Source: MAG-120531 sp963934855 (lineage in GTDB: Bacteria > Bacteroidota > Bacteroidia > Flavobacteriales > Flavobacteriaceae). Taken from it: 37,620 nucleotides of DNA. Each line of letters begins with the position of its first letter. Position 1 is the first letter of the stretch. The notes under the pieces are model-generated. The model worked only from the letters and a program-made list of their open reading frames with translations, had not been told where the DNA came from and did no database searches. This document shows positions 7,206 to 15,890 of this stretch, in pieces. A program made the translations under genes and the position numbers. The stretch lies in the NCBI GenBank assembly GCA_963934855.1, contig CAWWAC010000016.1:1-37620 (forward strand), given 5' to 3'.

Positions 7206-10058
7206 ATGTCCAAAAAAAGACTCTTTCTCTTAGACGCCTATGCCCTTATTTTTAGAGGCTATTACGCACTTATAAAAAACCCAAGAATTAATTCTAAAGG
7301 GGAGGACACCTCTGCCATTATGGGATTTATGAATTCTCTATTCGATGTGATTAAGAGAGAGAAACCAGACCATTTAGCGGTTTGTTTTGACAAAGGGGGC
7401 AGCAAAGAGCGCACAGAATTATTTCCAGAATACAAGGCCAACAGATTAGAAACACCAGACGCTATAAAACTGGCTGTCCCCTATATTCAAGAGATTTTAA
7501 AGGCCATGCACATTCCTGTAGTAGTCCTAGAAGGCCTAGAGGCCGATGACATTATTGGCACATTAGCCAAGCAGGCAGAAAAAGAGGACTACCAGGTTTT
7601 TATGGTCACTCCAGACAAGGATTTTGGGCAATTGGTGTCTGAAAATATTTTTATGTACCGCCCAGCCAGAATGGGTAATGGCATTGAAATCTGGGGCATT
7701 CCTGAAATTCAAAAACGTTTTGGAGTAGAAAGACCGGAACAAGTCATAGACTATTTAGGTATGATGGGTGACGCCAGTGACAATATTCCAGGCCTACCAG
7801 GGGTAGGAGAAAAAACTGCTAAAAAGTTTTTAAAAGAGTTTGGAAGTATGGAAAATCTATTAGCCAACACTGAGAAGCTCAATGGAAAAATGAAAGAGAA
7901 GGTAGCAGAAAATGCAGCCCTTGGAATGCTCTCCAAGCAATTGGCTACCATTAACATTCACTGTGATGTAACCTTTAACGCAGCCGCCTATGAACTCTCA
8001 TCTCCAGACAGTGAAAAGGTACAAGCCATATTTGAAACCTTAGAATTTAGAAGGCTTACAGAACAGTTTCTAAAAATCTTTTTCAACCCAATAGAATTAG
8101 AAGACCAAACTTTTACTACAACTCAGGCTGGAGAAGCTCTGAAAAATAGAACACCAATAGAAATGCCCAGCGCTGGAAGTGGTCAATTTGGTCTTTTTGA
8201 CTTAGACGCCTCTGGCGCAGAAGGTGGTACTATTTTTACTAACAGAAAAGATATTTCTAGCTTGTCTCATCATTATCAATTGGTGGTGCCAGGTCTTGGA
8301 ATGAAGCTTTTTTTAGACAAGCTCTCCAAACAAACGCAGGTATGTTTTGACACAGAAACCACCAGCTTAAACCCTTTAGAAGCACAGCTGGTTGGAATAG
8401 CCTTTAGCTGGGAAGCGCATAAAGGCTTTTATATATCTATTCCAGAAGACAGGACTGAAGCGCTAGAAATCCTAAAAGAATTAAAATCATTTTTTGAGTC
8501 TGAGACCATAGAAAAAATTGGTCAAAATTTAAAATATGATATCAAAGTATTGCACCAATATCAAATGGCGGTAAAAGGTCCATGTTTTGATACCATGCTG
8601 GCCCATTACCTCATAAATCCTGACATGCGCCACAATATGGAAGTGCTCTCGGAGACTTATCTAAACTACACTCCCATTCCCATTGAGCAGCTCATTGGCA
8701 AAAAAGGGAAAAATCAGATAAGTATGAGAGCGGTATCATTAGAACAGCAAACGCAATACGCGGCAGAAGACGCAGACATCACCTTCCAACTGGCACAGCT
8801 CTTTAGGCCAGAATTAGAAGCTGCAGGGAACGAATCTCTTTTTCAAGACATAGAAGTGCCTTTATTAAAAGTGTTAGCGTCTATGGAATTACAAGGCATA
8901 CGCTTAGATGTTCCCTTTCTAAAAAGCCTATCCAAAGATTTAGATAGTGATATTTTAGTCCTTGAAAAAAGTATTTATGAGGCCGCGGGAGAAACTTTTA
9001 ATATTGCTTCTCCCAAGCAGTTAGGGGACATTTTATTTGAGAAACTTAAATTAATAGAAAAACCAAAGAAAACAAAGACTGGCCAATTTTCTACCGCGGA
9101 AGAGGTGCTCTCTTATTTGGCTAAAGACCACCCCATTATTAAGGATATATTAGAGTACAGGGGGCTGGCCAAACTAAAGAGTACTTATGTAGACGCATTG
9201 CCCTTGCAAGTGTCTGAAGTGACAGGAAGGGTGCACACAGACTATATGCAAACGGTGGCAGCCACAGGAAGGCTCAGCAGCAATAACCCCAACCTTCAAA
9301 ACATTCCTATTAGAACTGAAAGGGGCAGACAAATTAGAAAAGCCTTTATCCCCAGAGACTCAGACCATCTATTACTGGCAGCAGATTACTCTCAAATAGA
9401 ACTCAGAATTATTGCGGCCCTAAGCGAAGAAGACAATATGTTAGCCGCCTTTAGGCAAGGGGCAGACATTCATGCAGCCACAGCCTCAAAGGTATTTGGA
9501 GTGCCTTTAGATGCCGTAACTAGAGAACAGAGAAGTCATGCAAAAACCGTGAATTTTGGAATTATATACGGTGTCTCTGCCTTTGGACTTAGCAACCAAA
9601 CAAACCTGAGCCGCTCAGAGGCCAAGGCCCTTATAGACACTTATTACGAAAGCTACCCTAAGCTAAAAGCATATATGAACCACCAGGTTAACTTTGCTAG
9701 AGAAAACGGCTATGTAGAAACAGTAATGGGCCGTAGGAGGTACCTAAAAGATATTAATGCTAACAATGCCATAGTAAGAGGCGCTGCAGAGAGAAATGCG
9801 GTAAACGCACCCATACAAGGAAGTGCCGCAGACATTATTAAATTGGCTATGATTGATATTCAAAAACGTTTAGAAACACAGGGGTTCCAAACTAAAATGC
9901 TTTTACAAGTTCACGATGAACTAGTCTTTGATGTCTACAAGCCTGAACTTGAACAAATAAGAGAATTGGTGACTAAAGCCATGGAGAGTGCCTACAGCTT
10001 AAGCGTCCCTTTATCTGTAGAAATTGGTACGGGAGAAAACTGGCTACAAGCGCATTAA
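7206..10058 (+). CDS. polA: DNA polymerase I
   Basis: A full-length 950-residue family A polymerase with all three activities apparently intact. The 5' nuclease domain (about residues 1-295) has LLDAYALIFRGYYAL, LEADDIIGT, TPDKDFGQLV and GDASDNIPG. The 3'-5' exonuclease domain keeps all the DEDDy motifs: FDTETTSLNP, GQNLKYDIK and YAAEDAD. So proofreading is probably retained. The polymerase domain shows motif A (AADYSQIELR), the O helix (KTVNFGIIYG, with Phe at the ddNTP-discriminating position) and motif C (QVHDELVFD). It fills gaps in excision repair and processes Okazaki fragments. Its stop codon directly abuts that of the convergent DUF5916 gene, with no spacer and no visible hairpin terminator. 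Confidence 0.98.
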   Translation: MSKKRLFLLDAYALIFRGYYALIKNPRINSKGEDTSAIMGFMNSLFDVIKREKPDHLAVCFDKGGSKERTELFPEYKANRLETPDAIKLAVPYIQEILKAMHIPVVVLEGLEADDIIGTLAKQAEKEDYQVFMVTPDKDFGQLVSENIFMYRPARMGNGIEIWGIPEIQKRFGVERPEQVIDYLGMMGDASDNIPGLPGVGEKTAKKFLKEFGSMENLLANTEKLNGKMKEKVAENAALGMLSKQLATINIHCDVTFNAAAYELSSPDSEKVQAIFETLEFRRLTEQFLKIFFNPIELEDQTFTTTQAGEALKNRTPIEMPSAGSGQFGLFDLDASGAEGGTIFTNRKDISSLSHHYQLVVPGLGMKLFLDKLSKQTQVCFDTETTSLNPLEAQLVGIAFSWEAHKGFYISIPEDRTEALEILKELKSFFESETIEKIGQNLKYDIKVLHQYQMAVKGPCFDTMLAHYLINPDMRHNMEVLSETYLNYTPIPIEQLIGKKGKNQISMRAVSLEQQTQYAAEDADITFQLAQLFRPELEAAGNESLFQDIEVPLLKVLASMELQGIRLDVPFLKSLSKDLDSDILVLEKSIYEAAGETFNIASPKQLGDILFEKLKLIEKPKKTKTGQFSTAEEVLSYLAKDHPIIKDILEYRGLAKLKSTYVDALPLQVSEVTGRVHTDYMQTVAATGRLSSNNPNLQNIPIRTERGRQIRKAFIPRDSDHLLLAADYSQIELRIIAALSEEDNMLAAFRQGADIHAATASKVFGVPLDAVTREQRSHAKTVNFGIIYGVSAFGLSNQTNLSRSEAKALIDTYYESYPKLKAYMNHQVNFARENGYVETVMGRRRYLKDINANNAIVRGAAERNAVNAPIQGSAADIIKLAMIDIQKRLETQGFQTKMLLQVHDELVFDVYKPELEQIRELVTKAMESAYSLSVPLSVEIGTGENWLQAH

Positions 10059-12692
10059 TTATCTTGCAAACCTATAGGTGGCCTTAATTAAAAAGGTGTT
10101 ATCTAATTTTTGTCTCAATATTTGATCTTTAAGACTGTAACCCAACATATCTATTGGGTCTGCATTCCCTGTAGCGCCCTGAGACCAGACTAAGAACAAC
10201 TCAGAGCCTGGAATATACTCCCACCTCAAAACTAAATTAGAGCGAAACTGTACAAAAGAAAAGTCAGGATCTGCAAAAGAATAATCTGTTTGTCCGTCTA
10301 AATCTTGGTCAATTAAATAGTCCCCAGAGACTATTTTAATTTGGTCAGATGTAAACAAGCGCACCCTATCGGCCAATTTTTTGGCCCCAGCGTCTGTCAC
10401 ATAATTAAAATCACCGTAAACCCCTCTAGCAATAAAAGGCTGGCCGTAATACTGAATGGTCAAATTTGGATTTAAAGTATAATTGAAACGCATAGAGGCT
10501 ACAAAAGAAGTCTGGTCTATAGCCGCTGTAATATAATAAGGGGTACTCTGCGCATACTTCTGAGTAACGTATTGGGTCCTAGCTGGATTTACCTCATACT
10601 CAAGCTCCAATGACGTGCTGAGAGCGTCTAAAGGCTGGTACCTTAGACTGAACTGATACTTATCCAAAGAAAAATTGTTTTCTTTGGCCTGGCTTTTCAC
10701 ATAACCTCCTCTAACACTGAGCTTTTTTCTATCATCTGTTTCCAAAAATAAAAACATAAAATTTTCTTCAGAAAAACGCCACCTTGGACCACCTCTTAAA
10801 TAAGCATTTATATAAATAAGAGGTTTGTGAGTCATACCCATATCAAAATTCCAATTATTAGTAAAATTAACCTCACTTCTAAAATCGTATTGCATGCGGT
10901 TCATATTTCCTTGAAAGTCATAAGTGCTATTTTGACTAAAGCGCAAACCAGCACTCCTATACCAGCTGCTTGGCTTTAGAAATTGTCCATTTAGATTTAC
11001 AAATTGTCTTATAAGGTCTGTTTCCCTTAAAAAACCAACATCGTTAAGCTCTAGTTCAGGAGATCGCCAATTCCCCCCCATGCTGTATTGCCAAATACCG
11101 GCACCCTTACCGTATACTAATTTCCCTCCAGTCCCGCTTAAAGAGGTTCTAGTTGGATCTACTGACACATGGCTGGCGTCTGAGCGCTGGAATAAACGGG
11201 TAATACTTTGCTGGGTGGCTGTAATGGCCCTAGAATCTCCAATTACCCTACTTCCAATGACATTCCCTTCAATATAATAAGTCCTGTCTTGCCATTGGTG
11301 TATAAAGTCTATTCCTGCTGTATAAGCGGCTTTGTGCAATAAAATAGAGTGAGTATCTATTTTTCTATTGGTAGCAGTAAAGATTCCTCCCACATAAGAC
11401 ATTCTCTCATTAAAATCCTTTTGTGCACGCCCCACTACATAGTTTGTCATGGGCTCTACAAGGGTTTCTGTTAGATTACCATTTTGATTTATCTGTGCGT
11501 TCATGCCATTAGTTACCGTTTCTAAAAGCCCCAGAGACCAACCGTTTTTGGTCTTTCCAGAAAATTTAGCAGCGCCCAAAATAGTGGTGTTATTTGGCTT
11601 GTCTACATAGGCGCCCTGCGGCGCCAATACTCCTAATTGTGGACTTCTACCAATCCTTCTGGAATAAAAAAGATTGTCATTTCCATTGGCAAATTCAAAG
11701 TCAAAAATATTTTTGTTTTCTATAAAAAATGGTCGTTGCTCCTTAAAAAAGATCTGAAAACCGTCTAGTGCAATAGCGCCAGGATCTGCCTCTACCTGCC
11801 CAAAATCTGGGTTCACTGTGAGGTCTAAAGTGAGGTCATTGGTAATACCAATTTTAGCGTCTAAACCTACGTTTAATTTTGCATCATTACCATCTCTATA
11901 AGGGTTACCTGGCTGCTTTTTATAAGTGTCATATTGAGTCACGGTAAAGGGCTGTATTTCTAACTGTCTTTGTGGAGCAATATCTATGAGGCCTCTTAAA
12001 GCACCAAATTCACTGACCATTCCGGCAGCATTCTGAGGAATTCTATCCCAAGCAGAACGTTGTTGTTCTCTAAACAACAACCTAGAGAGCTGTAGACCCC
12101 AAAACTGTTCTTTAGCGTTTCCAAATTTTAATTGACTAAAGGGAATTTTCATTTCTGCAGTCCAACCCAAGTCATCAATCTGGGTGGCTACATACCAAAT
12201 AGGATTCCAGCTGTCATCCCAATTTTTTCCGTTTTCAGAAACAAACTCATCCCCTTTTACGCCTGCTGCAGTCACTGAAAAAGCAAAAGCAGTTCTCTTG
12301 TCTAAGTAACTGTCCAGTATAAAAGCAATTCTATCCCCCTGAAAGCCATCTCTTCTAGAAAGCCTTTTTTCTATTTTTTTGGGTTCCGTATCAAAACAGC
12401 GAACAGCTACATACAAATAAGAATCATCATAGGTAATTTTAAATTGTGTTTCTTGACTGGGAGGTGTATTCTCATCTGGCTCTTGTTCAATAAAATCACC
12501 AGCCCAAGGAACTATATTCCACAAAGCCTCTGTAATTTTACCGTCTATGTCTGGTTTTAAGGAGCCCTCTAACCTTTGGGTAGTGTAGGTTTTTTGATCG
12601 TACTTTGGATTGTATTTTGTGCTAGGTGTCTGCTGCGCAACAGCCTTTGATATAAACAATGAAAAAAGTAAGGTGTAAAAAGTGCGAAGCAT
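10059..12692 (-). CDS. DUF5916 outer-membrane protein with CBM9-like N-terminal domain
   Basis: An 877-residue exported protein. The Sec signal peptide is MLRTFYTLLFSLFISKAVAQ, ending in a typical A-Q junction. Residues of about 40-230 resemble the family 9 carbohydrate-binding-like domain that opens DUF5916 proteins (DGKITEALW, YDDSYLYVAVRC, GWTAEMKIPFSQLKF). The rest is rich in alternating, aromatic-ended strands, including EQRPFFIE and FYSRRIGR, and ends in TYRFAR. This fits an outer-membrane beta-barrel. The family is widespread in Bacteroidota and its function is unknown. Transport or surface binding are only guesses. It is transcribed toward polA. Confidence 0.82.
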   Translation of the reverse strand: MLRTFYTLLFSLFISKAVAQQTPSTKYNPKYDQKTYTTQRLEGSLKPDIDGKITEALWNIVPWAGDFIEQEPDENTPPSQETQFKITYDDSYLYVAVRCFDTEPKKIEKRLSRRDGFQGDRIAFILDSYLDKRTAFAFSVTAAGVKGDEFVSENGKNWDDSWNPIWYVATQIDDLGWTAEMKIPFSQLKFGNAKEQFWGLQLSRLLFREQQRSAWDRIPQNAAGMVSEFGALRGLIDIAPQRQLEIQPFTVTQYDTYKKQPGNPYRDGNDAKLNVGLDAKIGITNDLTLDLTVNPDFGQVEADPGAIALDGFQIFFKEQRPFFIENKNIFDFEFANGNDNLFYSRRIGRSPQLGVLAPQGAYVDKPNNTTILGAAKFSGKTKNGWSLGLLETVTNGMNAQINQNGNLTETLVEPMTNYVVGRAQKDFNERMSYVGGIFTATNRKIDTHSILLHKAAYTAGIDFIHQWQDRTYYIEGNVIGSRVIGDSRAITATQQSITRLFQRSDASHVSVDPTRTSLSGTGGKLVYGKGAGIWQYSMGGNWRSPELELNDVGFLRETDLIRQFVNLNGQFLKPSSWYRSAGLRFSQNSTYDFQGNMNRMQYDFRSEVNFTNNWNFDMGMTHKPLIYINAYLRGGPRWRFSEENFMFLFLETDDRKKLSVRGGYVKSQAKENNFSLDKYQFSLRYQPLDALSTSLELEYEVNPARTQYVTQKYAQSTPYYITAAIDQTSFVASMRFNYTLNPNLTIQYYGQPFIARGVYGDFNYVTDAGAKKLADRVRLFTSDQIKIVSGDYLIDQDLDGQTDYSFADPDFSFVQFRSNLVLRWEYIPGSELFLVWSQGATGNADPIDMLGYSLKDQILRQKLDNTFLIKATYRFAR

Positions 12693-12828
12693 AAAGAGTA
12701 GTAGTAAAAAGCTGTAAATTTAAGTTCCTTATACAGAATATATGCGCAATTTAATTCTTTTAACAAATGATTAAGAAAAGTGAAAGTGAAAAAAAATGAA
12801 ACTTTAGAAAAATAAACAAAAAACAGCG

Positions 12829-12859
12829 TTTGGAATTAAACTAATTAGTTGTACATTTG
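12829..12859 (+). promoter_or_regulatory. Strong promoter of the rplM-rpsI operon
   Basis: TTTG (12829-12832), exactly 19 bases, then TACATTTG (12852-12859) is a near-perfect Bacteroidota housekeeping promoter. The sequence after it, CAGCCCGA, is GC-rich for this genome and overlaps a small inverted repeat, CCCGA-TTA-TCGGG (12863-12875), at the expected transcription start. The leader to the GTG start is about 40 bases. Confidence 0.75.
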
Positions 12860-12906
12860 CAGCCCGATTATCGGGATTATAGTGTTTAATAAATAAAAAT
12901 ATTAGT

Positions 12907-13362
12907 GTGGACACATTAAGTTATAAGACTGTCTCAGCCAACAAAGCAACAGTTAACAAACAGTGGGTAATGGTAGATGCAGAAGGACAAACTTTAGGAC
13001 GTTTGGCCTCTAAAATAGCTATTATGCTTAGAGGAAAAAACAAGCCTAATTTTACTCCTCACGTAGATTGTGGAGATAACGTGATAGTCATAAATGCAGA
13101 GAAAGTTACCATGACTGGTAATAAGATGCAGACTAAAACTTATATTAGACACACGGGCTACCCAGGTGGTCAGCGGTCAATGACAGCTTCTGAGTTGTTA
13201 TCTAAGAAGCCAATTGGACTAGTTGAAAAAGCTGTAAAAGGGATGTTACCTAAAAATAAATTGGGTGCAGAACTTTATAGAAACCTTAAAGTATATGAAG
13301 GTGCTGTGCACAATCAAGAGGCTCAAAAACCAGTAGCAATAAACTTAGAATCATTTAAGTAA
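12907..13362 (+). CDS. rplM: 50S ribosomal protein L13
   Basis: A 151-residue L13, an early-assembling protein of the large subunit. Characteristic blocks are WVMVDAEGQTLGRLASKIA, GKNKPNFTPHVDCGD, YIRHTGYPGG and VKGMLPKNKLG. The start is GTG 12907, giving MDTLSYKT, the conserved beginning of Bacteroidota L13. No in-frame ATG is close enough to replace it. It is the first gene of a two-gene operon: its TAA stop overlaps the rpsI ATG by one base (TAATG), suggesting translational coupling. A strong promoter is at 12829-12859. Confidence 0.98.
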   Translation: MDTLSYKTVSANKATVNKQWVMVDAEGQTLGRLASKIAIMLRGKNKPNFTPHVDCGDNVIVINAEKVTMTGNKMQTKTYIRHTGYPGGQRSMTASELLSKKPIGLVEKAVKGMLPKNKLGAELYRNLKVYEGAVHNQEAQKPVAINLESFK

Positions 13363-13748
13363 TGGAAGTAATTCACAAAATAGGAAGAAGAAAAACAGCG
13401 GTTGCTCGTATATACCTTTCAGAAGGAAGCGGTAAAGTGACTATTAATAAGAGAGATCTTGAAAACTACTTTCCAACAGCTACCCTGCAGTACAAAGTAA
13501 ACCAGCCTTTCTCTTTGACGGGAACTGAAGATACATATGACGTAAAGGTTAATGTATTTGGAGGTGGTATCACTGGCCAAGCAGAAGCAATTCGCTTAGC
13601 TATCTCTAGAGCTTTGTGTGAAATAGATGCTGAAAACAGAATTACTTTAAAGCCAGAAGGATTATTGACAAGAGATCCAAGAATGGTAGAGCGTAAGAAA
13701 TTTGGACAGAAAAAAGCACGTAAGAAATTCCAATTCTCTAAACGTTAA
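13362..13748 (+). CDS. rpsI: 30S ribosomal protein S9
   Basis: A 128-residue S9 with the standard N-terminus IGRRKTAVARIYL, the block GGGITGQAEAIRLAISRAL, and the C-terminal RDPRMVERKKFGQKKARKKFQFSKR. That positively charged tail reaches the P-site tRNA in the ribosome. The final Lys-Arg is intact. It is coupled to rplM through the TAATG overlap and is followed by two hairpins that separate it from rpsB. Confidence 0.98.
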   Translation: MEVIHKIGRRKTAVARIYLSEGSGKVTINKRDLENYFPTATLQYKVNQPFSLTGTEDTYDVKVNVFGGGITGQAEAIRLAISRALCEIDAENRITLKPEGLLTRDPRMVERKKFGQKKARKKFQFSKR

Positions 13749-13764
13749 TTATTTTAAAAATATT

Positions 13765-13790
13765 AGGGCCTTATTTTTAAGGCCTTTATA
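13765..13790 (+). terminator. Hairpin after rpsI (first of two)
   Basis: GGCCTTA (13767-13773) pairs with TAAGGCC (13778-13784) around a TTTT loop, with two extra outer pairs. Only a short T-run (TTTATA) follows, so on its own it is a weak intrinsic terminator. Confidence 0.45.
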
Positions 13791-13805
13791 CGTTCTTAAA
13801 AGCAT

Positions 13806-13828
13806 CCTCCCATCCATGGGAGGTTTTT
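13806..13828 (+). terminator. Intrinsic terminator after rpsI (second)
   Basis: CCTCCCA (13806-13812) pairs perfectly with TGGGAGG (13817-13823) around a TCCA loop and is followed directly by five T. Together with the hairpin at 13765 it should end the rplM-rpsI transcript before rpsB. Confidence 0.7.
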
Positions 13829-13839
13829 ATATTAACAGG

Positions 13840-13871
13840 TTGTTATCTGGAAAAACCAGAAACTAGTTTAG
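13840..13871 (+). promoter_or_regulatory. Possible promoter of rpsB-tsf
   Basis: TTG (13840-13842) and, 21 bases later, TAGTTTAG (13864-13871), one mismatch from TAnnTTTG, follow the rpsI terminators. The gap is long and the -7 box imperfect, so this is a weak call. However, rpsB needs a promoter somewhere in this 100-base stretch. Confidence 0.25.
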
Positions 13872-13930
13872 CATCTAAATGCGGCTTAGGCTTCATTGCT
13901 AATCAAACAGAAAGTAAACTAAGTAAAAAA

Positions 13931-14917
13931 ATGGCAAACAAAATTGAAGTAAAAGACCTCTTAGAGGCTGGGGTGCATTTTGGTCACCTTACAAGAAAAT
14001 GGAATCCAAGCATGGCTCCCTACATTTACATGGAGCGCAATGGTATTCACGTAATTAACCTTTACAAAACTGCTGCTAAGTTAGAAGAAGCTAACGAGGC
14101 TTTAAAGAAAATTGCTGCCTCTGGTAGAAAAATTCTTTTTGTAGCTACTAAGAAACAAGCAAAAGACATTGTAGCTGAAAAAGCAGCTAAAGTTAACATG
14201 CCCTATATCACTGAAAGATGGCCAGGAGGTATGCTAACCAACTTTATTACCATAAGAAAAGCTGTTAAGAAAATGGCTACTATTGACCGTATGAAAAAAG
14301 ACGGTACTTTTAACACCCTTTCTAAAAAAGAACGTTTACAAGTAGAACGTCTGAGAGCTAAATTAGAGAAGAACTTAGGTTCTATTACTGATATGACTCG
14401 TTTACCTGGTGCTTTATTTATAGTAGACACTATGAGAGAGCATATTGCAGTCAAAGAGGCTTTAAAGCTAAACATTCCAATCTTTGCAATGGTAGATACC
14501 AATTCAGATCCAAAACTAATTGACTTTGTTATCCCTTCTAATGACGATGCTTCTAAATCTATCGAGGCTATTTTAGCACATGTTACAGATGCTGTTGCAG
14601 AGGGATTGTCTGAGAGAAAGTCTGAAAAAACTGCAGAAAATGAAGGTGACTCTGAAACAGAGAGTCCAAAAAGAGAAGCAGCACCAAAATCAGAGAAGGT
14701 GGCAGCTGCTCCAGTAGCAGAAACGCCAACAGTAGAAGCTCCAGTATCAGAAACACCAACAGTAGAAGCTCCAGCAGTAGAAGCTCCAGCAGTAGAAATA
14801 GTATCTGAAGATTTAAACAACAAAACTGTTGTTGAATTAAAAGAAATGGCTGTCGCTAAGGGTATTGAAGGATTATCTTCTATGAAAAAAGCAGATTTAA
14901 TAGCTGCATTAAGTTAA
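13931..14917 (+). CDS. rpsB: 30S ribosomal protein S2 with long C-terminal extension
   Basis: Residues 1 to about 226 are an ordinary S2: LLEAGVHFGHLTRKWNPSMAPYIY, FVATKKQAKD, TERWPGGMLTNF, LPGALFIVDT and PIFAMVDTNSDP. S2 joins the small subunit late and is needed for mRNA binding. About 100 residues follow that most bacterial S2 proteins lack. First is a charged stretch, then an Ala/Pro/Glu/Thr/Val repeat linker (262-289). Last comes a small helical domain (about 297-328, VVELKEMAVAKGI then MKKADLIAAL) that resembles a Rho N-terminal or SAP-like fold. Such folds often bind nucleic acid, but that is inference here. It sits 20 bases before tsf, in the classic rpsB-tsf pair. Confidence 0.97.
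   Translation: MANKIEVKDLLEAGVHFGHLTRKWNPSMAPYIYMERNGIHVINLYKTAAKLEEANEALKKIAASGRKILFVATKKQAKDIVAEKAAKVNMPYITERWPGGMLTNFITIRKAVKKMATIDRMKKDGTFNTLSKKERLQVERLRAKLEKNLGSITDMTRLPGALFIVDTMREHIAVKEALKLNIPIFAMVDTNSDPKLIDFVIPSNDDASKSIEAILAHVTDAVAEGLSERKSEKTAENEGDSETESPKREAAPKSEKVAAAPVAETPTVEAPVSETPTVEAPAVEAPAVEIVSEDLNNKTVVELKEMAVAKGIEGLSSMKKADLIAALS
14714..14797 (+). repeat. In-frame tandem repeat in the rpsB linker
   Basis: Two 30-base units differing at two positions (encoding V-A/S-ETPTVEAP) are followed by 15-base units encoding AVEAP, the last incomplete. The repeats preserve frame and encode a flexible acidic, proline-rich linker. Such repeats can change copy number by slippage. Confidence 0.85.
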
Positions 14918-14937
14918 TTAAAGTAAAATAAAATAGC

Positions 14938-15762
14938 ATGGCAAATATTACTGCTGCAGAAGTAAACAAATTAAGACAAACTACCGGAGCTGGTATGATG
15001 GACTGTAAAAAAGCCTTAGTAGAAGCGGAAGGAGATTTTGAAAAGTCTATTGAAATATTACGTAAAAAAGGTCAGAAAGTAGCTGCCAACAGAGCAGACA
15101 GAGACTCTAGTGAAGGTGCTGCCATAGCAGTTTTAAACGGAGACAATACTTCTGGTGTGGCTATTTCCTTAAACTGTGAAACAGATTTCGTTGCTAAAAA
15201 TGATTCTTTTATAGCCTTAGCTACTGAATTAGCATCATTAGCCTTAAATTTTGATAACAAAGAAGCTTTCTTAGCATCAGATTTTAAAGGAATGACTGTT
15301 CAAGATAAATTAACTGAACAGACTGGTGTCATTGGCGAAAAAATTGAAGTAGGTGGTTTTGAAAAACTAAACGCTGCATTTGTAGGAAGCTACATTCACG
15401 CTGGCAATAAAATTGCTACCCTTGTAGGATTGTCTGCTGCCCCAGCTGGTGCAGGTGTAATTGCCAAGGATGTAGCCATGCAAGCAGCTGCCATGAACCC
15501 CGTAGCCCTGAATGAAGCAGGTGTAGACCAATCTGTTATTGACAAAGAAATTGAGATTGCAAAAGATCAATTGCGTCAAGAAGGAAAACCAGAAGCAATG
15601 TTAGAAAATATTGCCAAAGGAAAAATAGTTAGATTCATGAAAGACAATACTTTAGTGAATCAGGAATTCATTAAAGATTCTAAAATGAGTGTAGCTGAGT
15701 ATGTGAAAACGGCGGATGCTGCTTTAGAAGTAGTTTCTTTTGCACGCGTTGCATTGGGGTAA
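14938..15762 (+). CDS. tsf: Elongation factor Ts
   Basis: A 274-residue EF-Ts, the nucleotide exchange factor that regenerates EF-Tu-GTP in the cytosol. The N-terminal UBA-like domain carries LRQTTGAGMMDCKKAL, and the core begins with NCETDFVAKN, whose Asp-Phe pair inserts near the EF-Tu nucleotide site. The C-terminal dimerisation region includes QEFIKDSKMSVAEYVK. It is cotranscribed with rpsB (20-base gap) and followed by a strong terminator at 15783-15817. Confidence 0.98.
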   Translation: MANITAAEVNKLRQTTGAGMMDCKKALVEAEGDFEKSIEILRKKGQKVAANRADRDSSEGAAIAVLNGDNTSGVAISLNCETDFVAKNDSFIALATELASLALNFDNKEAFLASDFKGMTVQDKLTEQTGVIGEKIEVGGFEKLNAAFVGSYIHAGNKIATLVGLSAAPAGAGVIAKDVAMQAAAMNPVALNEAGVDQSVIDKEIEIAKDQLRQEGKPEAMLENIAKGKIVRFMKDNTLVNQEFIKDSKMSVAEYVKTADAALEVVSFARVALG

Positions 15763-15782
15763 TCACTCCTGATTGTGTTCTT

Positions 15783-15817
15783 AAAAACCCGTGTTCAATG
15801 AACACGGGTTTTTTTTT
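15783..15817 (+). terminator. Intrinsic terminator of rpsB-tsf
   Basis: A perfect stem CCCGTGTTC (15788-15796) / GAACACGGG (15800-15808) with a three-base loop, extended by A/T pairs and followed by nine T. It starts 20 bases after the tsf stop. Confidence 0.92.
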
Positions 15818-15861
15818 GAATCTAGACAGTCACATAGGCGCTATGGCTAAATAAATTTGAT

Positions 15862-15869
15862 TATTTTTG
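15862..15869 (+). promoter_or_regulatory. Candidate -7 box of the pyrH operon
   Basis: TATTTTTG is a full match to TAnnTTTG. It lies 45 bases past the tsf terminator and 21 bases before the pyrH ATG. A clear -33 element is missing. An operon promoter is expected here because the terminator isolates pyrH from tsf. Confidence 0.4.
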
Positions 15870-15890
15870 TGGAAAGCAATACCCAGGAAA

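Noticed and set aside
10059..12692. DUF5916 protein as a TonB-dependent receptor working with the ExbB/ExbD cluster
   Set aside because: No plug domain or TonB box is visible, and its N-terminal CBM9-like domain points to DUF5916 instead.
14203..14823. Long open frame (206 codons) on the minus strand over rpsB
   Set aside because: Its Ser/Thr/Ala-rich composition mirrors the rpsB repeat and codon bias in the opposite strand, and rpsB is certain.
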